Shown piece by piece: positions 36,760 to 48,714 of a stretch of 64,000 nt of DNA (its first letter is position 1; every line of letters begins with the position of its first letter). The translations under genes were made by a program, and so were the position numbers. The stretch comes from Salvator merianae (taxonomy: Eukaryota; Chordata; Lepidosauria; Squamata; Teiidae): NCBI GenBank assembly GCA_003586115.2, contig QVOM02000119.1, forward strand, positions 48,757,428-48,821,427, written 5' to 3'. The notes beneath the pieces are model-generated. The model did not search any database. It saw only the letters and a program-made list of their open reading frames with translations, and was not told the origin of the DNA.

Positions 36760-38475
36760 GTTTCTCCAGGATCCTCTTGGTCCAAAAATAACCCGCTTTT
36801 CAGTCATCATATCGAGCACTTACAGTGCATGAAGGAGCGCCCATATATAAAAGTGTGGGATAACCATACCAACTTCCAGCTATAGTAACCATTGGTATGA
36901 AGAATCAGGAGGGTTGGTGAAGGGTTAATTTGGCCAAAGACTCATATTTAGACAGATTTAGACCAAGAACACTGTACCTCTCAGGCTGTATGATGAAGCT
37001 ATCTGGAATAGGAAAAAACTGGAAGGCAGTCCCTAGTCCATGGATTATCCATACCATTTTAATCTGAAATGTTGACTAAGGAGACTATGCCTCGACAGAA
37101 TATTCTCCAAAGTCTGAATATGTGCCATCTGTACTACACTTATGTAGCAATTGAATTCTTTGTCCTGCACAGGCAAAATATTACAACCCAACAGAGATAA
37201 TATTTTTAGAAGAAGTGAATTTTTTAAAAATGATGTTTTCAGGATATTATTTACTCCCGAAGTTATAAAACAGAGCATTGGGTGGAGTGCTAAAAGAAAT
37301 AGCAGATCTTAACATCACATTGGGAATGCAATAATAAATTAACATCTTTTTAAAAATGTATGACATTTACACACTGTCCATTCAATGAAGTCAACCACCA
37401 GTAAATGTTGCTAATTCAATGGGTAATACAGAAATACCTGGAAATAAATACTGGCTGTTATGAAAGAAAGCATTCAGATCCATGAAATAAATACCAGTCA
37501 GTTATGGTCTTGCACTGCCCACATTAAGGAAAATTTAAATAGCAGTTGTGGGCAAGAAAAACTGTTGGGTCATTTTGACCTGTTGGAAGAATTTAGCAAC
37601 AAGAACCTGCCTGTGAGCTACACAGAAATAGTAGCACTAGTAATATTTCAAATGATGCCAAAATTTGCCACCTCATCTGCTGCTTTAATCAAGCAGTTGG
37701 AACAGGTGGCTTCCATAAAATTGTATTTTTTTTCTTTTATTTTTTCCAATTTTCTTTCTTGGAAAAAAGCAATATTATCTGTGTGTGGTGCACAGTCAAA
37801 CATTTTCCTCACAAATCCAGTAAATGAACAAAAAAAGAAAAATAAGGGAAAAAAGGAGGTAGTAACAGATTATAAAAGACATGGAAAAGATATTATTATG
37901 AAATAAAAGATTTAATGGAAAAGTATTGATGTTTTTTGTGTCTGAGATAAATGCAACACGGAGAAAAAGGAGGGAAAGTTTCAAGGAAGAACGCACTTTA
38001 GTATGACAAAATGCCTACATTTGTGTTTAGACATGTTTTACCAACACCACGTGAACTTCAGATTAAAACTAGGAACTGAGCCAATATCCACCTAAACTAA
38101 ATAGTTATAGAAGACTTTCTACGTCATCAATGATCCAGAAAGATCACTGAGATCAGGGTTCACGGCTAGTGGAGATACAAGACTAGTACTCTTATCAGGA
38201 AATATACCACCCCTCACCAACTTACTCTGACATAAACAGCACCACCCACTAGTCCACCCCTGTGTTGGTAAGCACCATTAGTTCATTCCTTTTATTTGTC
38301 CTAGCACCACCCTGATGCTGCTGGCTGCTTAAAATGAAAAACAACTAAAAATACAACTGCTTGTGCCACAATTGTAAACAGACACTCTTGATTCTCTGCC
38401 CTCAAAGAATCACCTGCAGCTGACAGAGCCAGGAAGCATTAATGCACAAACAGCAGTGAGGAACGTGTGACTGTT
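36760..38475. other. Unassigned DNA
   Basis: No gene or repeat recognised. The 148-codon frame at 37460-37906 is AT-rich, ends in a Lys-rich tail encoded by an A-rich run, and has no domain, so it is not called. Confidence 0.4.
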
Positions 38476-38537
38476 TAGATGTTGCTGGATTAAAGCTCAG
38501 CACTGCTGAACATTTAGCCTTGCTGATGGGAGTTGGG
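38476..38537. repeat. Remnant of the GTTGCTGGACTA palindromic repeat
   Basis: TAGATGTTGCTGGATTAAAGC and the inverted-side block TGCTGATGGGAGTTGGG are recognisable. Too short to define ends. Confidence 0.45.
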
Positions 38538-38759
38538 ATTCCGATCTGAATGCCGGATCCTTGCTAAGCACCCAAGTCTACTAATGGAGGAGATTTGGAA
38601 AAAGTCTTTATGGAAGATTTAGGATGAGTCCACTGCATCGGCCACTTCTGCTTCTTTTTAACTCTTAACATACTACCATTACTTGTTCAGCACACATGAA
38701 GGAGAGAGGTAGCTAATTAACAGATATGATGCTCTTTTTTCCTAACCTAAAGCAAATTA

Positions 38760-39572
38760 AGAAAAATGTAAATATAATATCACAAGGGAAAATGTTGGGC
38801 AAAAGATGAAGAAAATCAGTGCATTAAAGAATAATAGGGTACAGGAAATGGTTCTTAAGATATTCTATAGATGGTACAGAACACCATCACAATTAGCATA
38901 TATGATGTCACCGCAATGCTGGCATGGGTGTAGACAGAGAGGTACATATTTCCATCTTTGGTGCGAATGTGATATTATAAAACTGTTTTGGAGAGATATT
39001 CGGAATAAAATCAATGAAATTTTAAATATAAATTTGAATTTATGAGCTGAACTAGGTTTTTTTGATAACACATCAGGAAAATAATGGAGAACAAACAATA
39101 TTTATTTGCTCAAATGATATATGCAGCACAATCAACAATTGTATTGGGATGGAGGGAAAATAATAAATGGTCATTAGATAACTGGTATAGGTATTTAATG
39201 GAACAATATAGATTTGATAAAATGTGGGAAATAAGATTTAAAAGTCAAGGTATGAAATTGCTTTCTAAAACAGAGGAAATATGGAAGGATTTATTGTATT
39301 TTTCAACATGACCCCAAGCATGGAAAGAATTGAGAGAAGAAATAACAAGACTAACTCTTTGGTCCAGCTAAACTGAAAGAGAAAGAAGATGGAAGAAATA
39401 ATCTAGAAGTTGTCAACCAGAGTGCACAAGGGGTAGTTGGGTAGATTGATGGTGGTGTAGTAGTTTTTGGTTTCTCTCTCTCTCTTTTTCAATATATATT
39501 CTTTTTTGGAGGGGGAGCACTTTTTGTCATTTCTCTTTGTAAAAAAATAAAAAACTTTTAGCAAAAAAAACC
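38760..39572 (+). mobile_element. 5'-truncated L1-lineage LINE 3' end, plus strand
   Basis: This is the C-terminus of an L1-type ORF2: YRWYRTPSQLAYM, then the zinc-knuckle-like block CWHGCRQRGTYFHLWCEC (about 38920), then GWRENNKWSLDNWYRYLMEQ (about 39150). A 3' UTR and an A-rich tail with AATAAA follow (39535-39572). The knuckle spacing (Cys-x3-Cys) differs from the full-length L1 at 7195-12786 (Cys-x2-Cys) but matches the fragment at 5945-6640, so this is a second L1 lineage. Stops at about 39043 and 39310 and other defects inactivate it. Confidence 0.8.
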
Positions 39573-40594
39573 CAACTACAAATATTCAAACATTAAAACC
39601 TATTTAGGGTTCAGAATTTGCTTTAGGTCATCATTAAAATACAATTCAGTATTGGTGAAGAGGCCATAAGTAATGGTAGAACATGTGTTTTCTGGACAAA
39701 AAACTTGATAAAAAAACTCTTAGAAAAATAATGTGGAAGTATGTGATAGGCAAGGCATCTGTCTTCAGTCTGATGAACTAGTAGTAAGAATATATAATTT
39801 TGGACTAAACAAACCAGTGATCTGACTTTTGCAACACAATGTTCTATATTAAACTGTTTCTATTAAAGGCTTGGAACAGTGAATGCCTTGAAGTTTTTAG
39901 CTGCAGTGGTCATGTGGTTCTCTTGTCCAGGATCAGGGACAACTAAGTCTATTTTTGGGGATCTCATGTGGTCTTCCAGACAGGAGTCTCCCAATAGAAA
40001 AAAAAATAGAGAGCAATGACATAGTTTAAATCTTTCTGTGCAACCCAGTATAGAGAACACAGACTGCCCTCTCTATGATCATGAGAGTGACGTGTGAGAC
40101 AGTCATACCCACTGGCACATGGCCTCTGGAGGAGGACGTAAGAGCTCTGGGGCCAACAAATGTTAACTACCCCTGAGTTAGATAGATACTTAACATGGTT
40201 CACTTTCAATGCCTGCAAAGCCAGATTATTGTTAACATTTATATGCCACTGTGAAGGCTGCCACCTGCTTGTCACTGGTAGCCAGTTCATCTGGAAGATG
40301 ACTTGATTTAACTGTTTCTGCCCAACATCTTTTTTAAATCCCTGCCTTTAATCTTACTTTGATAGAATGGTAAGGCAAATTAAGTATCAGGTGACAAAAA
40401 TCTGGTGATTTTTGAAGATGTTTTCTCAGTATTTTTTGTGGACATTGTTCCTATTGGCTAAGGTTCCTGGGGTGTTGTGGCCTGCGTGTCCTTTCATTGG
40501 CTGGGGCAGGGTGTAAGAGTTCTTCCATTAGCTGAGGAACAAATGGGAGCCAACATCAAGGGAGTTTCAAAGTGTTAAGCCAGTCAGTATTTAA
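39573..40594. other. Unassigned DNA
   Basis: No gene or repeat recognised. Confidence 0.4.
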
Positions 40595-40740
40595 GGGCAA
40601 TTTTGCACTGGCTGGTATACTGGACCAGCCGGCATATTAGGAGCCTCCCTTCTGCATGCTGATGTGGTCCCACCAGTGTGGGGAAGAGAGGCTTCTAGTA
40701 CACCTGTTAGCCCAGCATACTGAGCAGTGTAGAATTGCCC
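40595..40740. mobile_element. PIF/Harbinger-type MITE (146 bp), second copy
   Basis: Arms GGGCAATTTTGCACTGGCTG and, from the right end, GGGCAATTCTACACTGCTCA are inverted. The next blocks (TATACTGGACCAGCC, TAGGAGCCTCCCTTC) are shared with 36601-36756. The left flank is TAA (40592-40594) and the right flank is CAA, a decayed TAA site. Confidence 0.7.
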
Positions 40741-43700
40741 CAAGGCTACAGTAAGACACATCAAGAAATCTGGCAAGTGTCCACTCCCACAGTACCCCAG
40801 TTAAATACTGATGTGTGCTTGCCAGCTACTGTCTATTCTATGAAGGTAGAAAGCCCAGAAGAAGCAGAGTGCAGGGGAAAACACTTTTCAAGTAGTGCAG
40901 CACTACTTTCCCCCACTGTACCAGTTCTGGCTGTCTGCAGGACACCCTACATGGGCACAGAAATGGAGTGACTAGTTATGATTACAGCCATAAAGCATGG
41001 TGCACAGCCGTAAAAAGCCATGTAGCTTTGCTCCACCACTGGGCCAGTCTAACAAACCTCCGGGGAGGGCGTGCTGCTGCACTGTTGGTTTTCTCAGAAA
41101 AAAAAATAGCATTTGTCCAACGCATCTGTCACCTACATCAGGAATCTCATTTGGCTGCTCTGAAGACAGTAAGAAATAAACTGGTAAGGCAGACCCTTTC
41201 CCTTTGTCCTATATGTTTGTGGCATCAATCTGGTCCCACACAATCTCTTCCATGATTTGTCCTCAGAGTGTCCTCATGGGTAGGACAGGATGAGAGTTAT
41301 TTACTACATTACGTGGGGAACAATGTTTGCTGCTGGGGAACTAACAATATCTTTTCTTTATGTCCTTGGCTTGGGAGCGGGAGAGATACTGACTTTTGGC
41401 TTCAGTTCTCTTGGCTCACTGTGATTTTGCTGAGTGAATGATCAAGAATGGTTCTTGTGCTGATATGCTAAGTTAGCTGTGTACGGTATTATGTTGTGTC
41501 CATGAGCCCTGAATGCTAACTGGTAGCTCAAGGCAGACACAGATTGCCTCAGAGTCACATGGTTTCATCCTCACAACTTCCTGTAAAGTTAGCAGAGTCT
41601 GTAAGTTATTGTCTTGAGCAACTGTGTATAGTTGTGCTTCTGTCTGGTGTTTGAGAGATGAACTGAAGGGATGTTTAAAGAAATTTCAAAGTTTGCCCAA
41701 TATCCTATGGGATATGGCGATTCCTTAAAAATTGTACAGTTGGTAGGTAATTTTACAGATCAGAGGGCAGGCAAAAGGCATCCTGTCCTTCTCTATCACT
41801 AATTCTAATATGGGCTGCTGGGAGGCACCTTTGATTTTCAAGCATTTTCAAATCCCTCTCTTATTTTAAAATTTCTAAAATTCAAACGTGCCTCCATCAG
41901 TGTGGTAAATAATTATCCATTATGCCTCCTGCCAATCCATGAAACAATTGGCCAGGCCAGGCCAGGCCAGGCCAGAGATTCTTAAATAATTTTAAAATAT
42001 TTTCTCCCAAGCACCATTAGTTCCGAATAGACCTTTTTGAAAAAATTAAGACATTTCTTTAAAATCACCCTATTGATTGACTACTTCACAGACTGGGTGG
42101 TAGATAACAGACATCCCACTCTACCACCCATCCCAGTTTGGGGGACCTAGGGCCTCCCATAGGGAATGGGAAATCTGAAATGGTTCCCTCATTGTTCCCT
42201 ATGGCTGGAACACTCAAAATATTTAGAATGCTTCACCAGGCATTTGAATGTTCTGACAAAGTAACTCAAAACATTTTGATGTATTCTGAGATTTTTCTGA
42301 GACAAAACAAACTCAAAATCCATTATGTGTGCATAAAGGAGAATGTGCAGAGGAAAGGAAGGCATACAAGACACCAGATGTCAGAAGAGAACAAATATAG
42401 GGATAAGGAGAAAAGGAAGATGTTAGGGGGATTAAAAAATACCCTTATGGTGTGTTACTGGTGATAGCCTAATGGGTATTTCCTAGTGTAACAGCAAGGG
42501 GTGTGGCCCTTGACTTCCCTTTAAGACCTTGGCCTGCTGCTCCCAGTGAGGAGCTCCCCTTAATGAGAAGAGTGACTGAGCTTACAAAGTGGAAAGACTG
42601 AGCAGACGCCTTTATTTTAGGGCAGCTGTGGACCTTTGAAGGCAATAACTTGGTTTAAAGTATTTTTTTACATGTAAAGATAAGAGATAAAATATAAATC
42701 AATCTCATCAGAGGTATATTTGCATGCTAAGTAAGAATGGTTGATTTCTTGACATTTTTATGTAGTTCTCACAAACTGAGAAGAACAGTAAAACTGTGCC
42801 TGGACTTTTACCATCCAGACAGCAAAGAGAGGCTCACAGGACGGTGCTTTCATTCATTAAAACAACATTTCCAAACATAAAAATAATGCCACGGAAAATA
42901 ATCCTCCTCACCAAATCTCTACATGTTTAAGTTCAAAAAAATTGCTTCATTTATTGAGTCTTACAAAGCAGGACTCAGTCAGGTTTTTACTTCTTTGTTC
43001 TTCAGCATACACTTTTGTTTAAGACAGAACACAGAGATAAAATGGAACAGGCTTTGAAATAATTAAAGTAAGGAAATATTCCATAGAAAAATTAATTCCT
43101 TTTCATGTCTTCCAGTAACAAAACATTTATTAAGTAATAGTTTGTTGCTGTTCGTAGAAAGAACCAACCTATCTTGCCAACAGATACAGCTTTTCATAAG
43201 AATTATAAATCTTATACAGAAACTTTTAAACAGTTACTACCCTTTGTTAGGATTGTCCACAGTGGAAATAAATATTCTCTCAGGAAATAATTCAATCATG
43301 TGGTTGTTCAACAATTAGCATAAAAATGCTTTCTATTTTCACAAGGTATATGCATTTCTCTGACATCATAAGCAAGTTTGAAGTGGTTTATAGGTCTGTT
43401 CTCATTAATTGCCAAACATTTTCTAGATGCTTGTTACTATCAAAATCCTAATGTATAACAAGGATCTATGTGCAATATATGTACATCCTGCTGTGTGCTT
43501 ATAAACCGTTGCCCAAAACCAAGAACTGCACAGCTATCACACTCATTAGTAGTACTTGCACATACTATTTTATTTTTTGAAAAAGGTTTCTGAATAGTCT
43601 GTCCACATAAATCAAAACTTAAATTATTCAGAATTACAGAAATTATCTTAAATTAAGTAACTATCAAACTACATTTATTTTACAACCAGCAAAGTACAGC

Positions 43701-43799
43701 AAAGTTGTGATTTCAATGACTTACTGATTACAAGATACAGATATAATGCAGTGTTTTATAACATACCTTATGTAATTTATAGCCTGTTTAATATATCCC
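40741..43799. other. Unassigned DNA with a short minisatellite
   Basis: No gene seen. (GCCAG)5 lies at 41951-41975. Small imperfect palindromes occur at 42090-42135 (GGGTGGTAGA/TCTACCACCC) and 42150-42205 (CCCATAGGGAA/TTCCCTATGG). The rest is unassigned. Confidence 0.4.
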
Positions 43800-43985
43800 T
43801 AGGTAGTGACTATAGCTCAAGGGTAAAGCAAACTGCCTAGAAAGAAGAGGGTAGCAGGTTCAATGCCCAGCCTCTCCCTAGAAATAAACAATGGCAAATC
43901 ACTTCTTGTCAAAAAAAAACCTGCATAAAGGAGCCCATGCAATCAATCCGGAGTTGAAGCCAACTCACTGGTATTAGAGATGCAT
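43800..43985 (+). repeat. tRNA-derived SINE, plus strand
   Basis: A-box-like TATAGCTCAAGGGTAAAGC and B-box-like GGTTCAATGCCC lie about 40 bp apart, as in tRNA-derived SINE heads. The body then reads CCTCTCCCTAGAAATAAACA, GGCAAATCACTTCTTGTCAA and a terminal GGAGTTGAAGCCAACTCACT. This is the same SINE type as 3050-3227 and differs in body from the type at 25725-25920. Confidence 0.75.
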
Positions 43986-44488
43986 AAGAAGATAAAATTA
44001 CAGTTCAGTTTCTAGTGAAGCCAAACAAGCATAAGTTAAACTGCTTGACTTAGAACTAGCCAACCAGTTAATCAAAATCCTTCAAGAACCACCCCTTGCA
44101 TGCATGGCCTCCCACCCTCATGCCCTGACCTCCCATCATCCCCCACTGAGCACACAACCTCTCCAGGCTGGATTACAGCCTGGCCTCCTCTCCATCACAT
44201 CCCAGCCTCCCATCATCATGCCACAGCCTCCCACTCTTCTCCATCCAACAAGCAGCCTCCTGCCAATTGCATTTTAGGCCTTAGTTTGTCTGCTGTACCT
44301 GCATTTCCAAGCAGCCCATGCTGTGATCAGATACAGCAAAGAAAGCATCTCTGAGGTGCCTCTGAGGCAGCTTAGAGAAGGCTTCAAGGTGGGATTGTTC
44401 ACACACTGGTCTGACCCTCCCCCTTTCTTAAACATTCTGTGCTAGAAAAGATGGATTAGAGAAGGCCTGGAAACACAAGGGTCATATA

Positions 44489-44668
44489 GGCCCTTTCTGC
44501 ACTTGGCCTTTTTGTAGATTATATCTCAGAATAGGGACCTGCTATCCACATGCTATTGCAAACTATGAAAGGTCTTGCCCAGGGCCTACCACAGTCTGCA
44601 CTAGCATGCAGATGGCAGGTTCCTATTCTGAGATACAATCTGGAATAAGTCCAAGTGCAGAAAGGGCC
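44489..44668. mobile_element. Palindromic MITE (180 bp), 3-bp ATA target site
   Basis: The left arm GGCCCTTTCTGCACTTGGCC and right arm read inward GGCCCTTTCTGCACTTGGAC pair for over 50 bp (continuing TAGATTATATCTCAGAATAG against the inverted ATCTCAGAATAGGAACC side). ATA borders both ends (44486-44488, 44669-44671), which suits a PIF/Harbinger-like 3-bp site. A half copy is at about 60588-60640. Confidence 0.75.
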
Positions 44669-44714
44669 ATACTGTCTCTCTGAGGCACCTCTGAGGCGCC
44701 CCTTCCATTATGTC

Positions 44715-44910
44715 TGAACACAGCCTAAGCTGCAGCCATCTAGTCAATTACTGGCTCCAGCTATTGCATGTGATTCAGCTAAAACAGAGTGAGTGAACTG
44801 GGTATTATCAGCATATTGATGATGATATTGAAGAACATGTGAGTCAGCACATCCGCCTGGTGAACTCCACATATGACCTACCAGGGCATCAAAGTTCCCA
44901 TTGATATACT
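44715..44910 (-). mobile_element. L2 fragment, minus strand
   Basis: Antisense blocks TGATTCAGCTAAAACAGAG, GGGTATTATCAGCATATTGATGA and AACTCCACATATGACC correspond to the RT YADD region of the L2 at 14986-15060 (GGGTGTCATCTGCATATTGATGA there). A short decayed internal piece. Confidence 0.65.
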
Positions 44911-46822
44911 CTGAAGTCTAGCCTGAAGCAAAAACACTGTAATACAGTATCTCAAATTCATAAACCCTGAAGCTATTTATTATAACCCAATCACTATGAC
45001 ATTTATTTATATTATTTCTGATCCCGATCTTATACTTGATTGTAATTGCATTAGAAACTCCTTTGAAAGCTTGTTGGGTTTCTAGTTACCTTGATGTATG
45101 TGACTGAAGGAGTTGAAAGTTACAACCTATATAAAAATTTCTCACAGCAAGGCTAGGATTGTTTCCATTACAATATATGTATATCGAATATCCCATAACA
45201 AGGACTGGATGAGCAAAAAGATAAGTGTTAAATTAATAGAAAAAATTTAAAAAAATAAAGGCAGCTTAGGTTCAAGGAAAGGGGAAGAAGGAAAGGACAG
45301 AAGAAAAGACCATTAATATTGAACTCTGGTATAGATTTTTTGCATTGTTCAGGATCAAAATCTTCCTTTCCTTTTGACACTATTGAAATGGCATAAAATT
45401 CCATAAACTGTTCAGCACTTCTCTTTAACTGTAAACACCACACAGCAGTCTGTGCAGGTTTTCCAGGAATATAATTAAATAGAGCACATTGTGTACACCC
45501 ACTCAAAATGCTCAGAACCTCAACATGAGATTCAGACAACAGAGCCAGTCATTAAAGACAAATATGCATCAAGAAACTGATATAGCCAAACCATATGTCT
45601 TTACAGGTGGCTTTAAAGAAACCCAAGATAAATTAACATTAGCCATGATAGCTAAACTGAACCCTCAGGCTTCAAACAAAATGTACCTCTGAATACCAAG
45701 TACTGGAAAACAGAAGAGGCAGATAAATATTGCTCTCATGTCCTGCTTGTCACCTTTCCTAGGCATGAGACTGAATTTTTTGTGGGGGTGGGAATGCTGC
45801 ACTACATCAAAAATTTGATCTGGCAGGATTTTCACGGCAGCAATTCAGGATTTTAATTCATTGCGACACACAGTTTGGCCTCACCTTATCTCTCTTATTC
45901 ATGCTCCCATTGCAGCAATATATTGTACAGGCCACAAAATCCTAATTCTGAAATGACTAATGTTTGTTGTTTCAGAATAATCCACACACAATATGTTTAA
46001 AGTTGTGTCTTCCTGGTTATAAGGTAAGGATATGATAGATTGGCCAACAGATCTAAATGAATATATAGTAGCTTGTCAACCTGCCAATACTTCAGCTACA
46101 AGGAAATCATTCCACATGGGTAAAGGGCATCCAATTTTTGTTGCTGACTAGACGTAACTAACAAATTATATACTGCTATCCAGAAAAGACGGAAATATTA
46201 CCTAAACAGCTTCACCAGGTCTTCCTAACCAAACAAATAATTAACATTAACTGGAATGCTGTTTTCAGAACTAGAATTCCTCGAATCTGAACAACTTTTA
46301 GGAGCAATATATGAAAGATCTGAGGATAGTTCTGTGACATAAAAAAAGCAAAACCTAATGACAGATCATTACTAAAAGTAAAGAAGCTAGTTTGTTTCAA
46401 CTGACATGCTCCAACAATACTAAAACTATCTTCCAGCATAAGATATTTTTTCTCTTTCAAAAACTATGTTTAAAAACACAGCAAAAAATTTTGAGATCCA
46501 GTACTGGACAAGAATGCTGACAAGACATGATTTAAAGGTCAGTTGCTTCATTTACCCTCATGCCAACACAGAAGTAACTGAAAGAATAGGCCTAGAAATT
46601 CTTCAAAGGTATGCATATGACTGAATATACACAAACTAGAGATATACAGTGTCAAATTCACTAAATATGGAAGCAAGAACACATTTTTGTTTCTTCAGCA
46701 CAACATATTCCTTTAGACAAATGCTTAGCAAATTAATACAGAAACAGATTCAAATGCATAAGCTGAAAAAGGGGTTTTTTGGACAGTAAACTTTTGATTA
46801 TTGGGCAGTTACAGAAATTCAT
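44911..46822. other. Unassigned DNA
   Basis: No gene or repeat recognised. The frame at 45228-45539 (minus) has no domain. Confidence 0.4.
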
Positions 46823-47037
46823 GGCCAAGCTACACTTACAAATTTTAATCCACGTTCAATCCACCTTCAGAGTAAAGAGCACAACAGCGAAATGATCTGC
46901 CATTTTCTTTATGCATTATCTAACTCAGAGGTAGGTTTTCTAGGTTAGATAATGTAGAAGAAAAAGAGCTTGCCACTTTGCCATGTGTTCTCTCACAGTG
47001 AAGGTGGACTGAATGTAGATTAAATATAGCTAGGCTC
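46823..47037. mobile_element. Palindromic MITE, family A copy 3 (215 bp)
   Basis: Left-arm blocks GGCCAAGCTACACTTACAAA, TTTTAATCCACGTTCAATCC and ATTATCTAAC pair with the right-arm GTTAGATAATG, GGTGGACTGAATGTAGATTAA and ATATAGCTAGGC. The central GTTAGATAAT motif and the outer TTAATCCACATTCA motif are shared with 16124-16326. Target site not clear. Confidence 0.7.
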
Positions 47038-47061
47038 TCAGTAAGTAGGTAAATAACTATC

Positions 47062-47113
47062 AGCTACAATTCCCAATGGCCACTGTGGCTAAGATTCATG
47101 GGAGCTATAATTC
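47062..47113. repeat. Remnant of the CTACAACTCCCAT palindromic repeat
   Basis: AGCTACAATTCCCAATGGCC and ATGGGAGCTATAATTC are the inner inverted blocks of the family described at 35513. Confidence 0.5.
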
Positions 47114-47747
47114 AAAAAAAGTAATTTTATCAACTTTTGAAGTTTCTGACTCAAGCCCTCAAAAGCAAAGTGCTCAAGATTTCACTACATGTTACTGTAC
47201 AATACATTATTTTCTCTGCTATTAGCAGTGACCAAACTGTACTACAGCAACAAAACACTTTTTATCAATATACATAGAGCTGTATCTGACTAACTCATTC
47301 TCAAAGTAGATCCTGTCAAATTAGCAGACAGAGCTACTTTAAGTCCGTTGAGTTAAAATAGTATGCCCCCAACACGTCTTAGTTACATAACTATTGTATA
47401 CCAAAGACAAGGCTGCTTTTTAAATGCAGAATTGTCTAAATGATCTGGAGCTGCTAAGAGAAGAGCCAAGCTAACATCACACACAATTTCCTGCAATACT
47501 GTACACACTGTGGGGGATTAAACAAATATGGTTTTGCATCATATATGAGGGTCAGTATCTGTTCTATAGTAAATTAACTACCAAGAACCACAGCTGTTGG
47601 ACTCCACCACATTCTGCGCACTTTTCAACTTGTCATGACACAAAATCACTAGGCTGACAATGACTGAAATGATAAACTGAAATGAAAAATCAGCTTCATC
47701 ATATTGCAGGTACGGGTTTATTTTAATTAATGTTTATTATACATCCA
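47114..47747. other. Unassigned DNA
   Basis: No gene or repeat recognised. Confidence 0.4.
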
Positions 47748-47969
47748 AGCATGTATTATCTGGGAGCCTGCTGTTTGTAGGGGCTAGTGTACGTTTATCA
47801 GACTCCTGGGAATAGAGGGAAGAGTGCTCACCTGTGCTCATTTAGCAATGTTAAAATGGCATCAAACTGTAATATGCCAATTGACACTTAGCCCTCTCCT
47901 GCAAGCTCTAAAACACCAGGTGAATACAGGTGAGTGCTTCTTCCTAGGAGTCCAGTAAATACATGCTAG
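47748..47969. repeat. Foldback element with asymmetric arms
   Basis: AGCATGTATT at 47748 pairs with AATACATGCT at the right end. GACTCCTGGGAATAGAGGG and AGTGCTCACCTGTG on the left pair with CAGGTGAGTGCTTC and TTCCTAGGAGTCCAG on the right. About 45 bp on the left have no partner, so one arm carries an insertion or the other a deletion. Confidence 0.5.
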
Positions 47970-48329
47970 AATATGTAAACATTGGTTTCTCTGATAACAA
48001 TGCAGAGGTGTTTTAAATGGTTCAAACAAGCCCTTTGCACATGCCTAATTTAACAGATTATTTTTCATCCATCTTGCAAACTCAGAGTGAGTGCAGAAGG
48101 CAGAGCAAGGAGGACATCAACAGATGCCAAAACACAGCAAACCATCTATTGTAAAAGATTAGAAGATGGAGGTAGCTGAACACAATGCAAGAATGCCAGA
48201 AATAACCATCTTAACAGGAGCTGAAGTAGAAAAATGCAGTGAGGCTTAAGCTGAGCTCCTGGTGCAGGGATTTAGGCAACAAACAGTATTTGTTTCAAAA
48301 CAAGATTCTTATGCACCGAAATCGTCTTA

Positions 48330-48564
48330 GGCTGCATCTGCTCACATTTTAAAAAGCAGCTCAAAAGGGGCTTAGATATGGTAGCGTGTGGACACTAGTG
48401 TTTGCATCCTACCTCTAATCTGCATTAAAGGCCAGAAAATACACTTTGGAAGTGCATTTTATGGTATTTAATATGAACTAAGGCTCCAGCATGTGGATGT
48501 TGCCACTTCTAAGCTGCTTTAGAGCCTTTTTTTTTTTTTTTTTTTACTGTGTGCAGATTTAGCC
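48330..48564. mobile_element. PIF/Harbinger-like palindromic MITE (235 bp), TTA site
   Basis: Left arm GGCTGCATCTGCTCACATTT and right arm read inward GGCTAAATCTGCACACAGTA pair, followed by A-runs and GCAGCTCA/AGCAGCTTA. TTA borders both ends (48327-48329, 48565-48567). The right arm contains a T22 run. Confidence 0.65.
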
Positions 48565-48647
48565 TTAGTCATGCTAAGTCCAAAAATGTTTTCTATAGTG
48601 GGATAGGAAAAACACATGTTTACCACCTCAATGAAGAATGAAGCTGC

Positions 48648-48714
48648 AATCCTATATACACAACTAGGATTCAATAAGATTTGCTTCTGAGTTGAAATGT
48701 CCAGGGCTGCACTG
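48648..48714. repeat. Short palindromic repeat of the CAATCCTAT family
   Basis: GCTGCAATCCTATATACAC, TTTGCTTCTGAGTTGAAATG and AGGGCTGCACTGG are the end blocks seen also at 23615-23692 and 26558-26616. Confidence 0.55.

Noticed and set aside
37460..37906. 148-codon plus-strand frame
   Set aside because: The end is a Lys-rich run from an A-rich tract and the middle a Phe/Ser-rich run from a T-rich tract. No domain or splice support.
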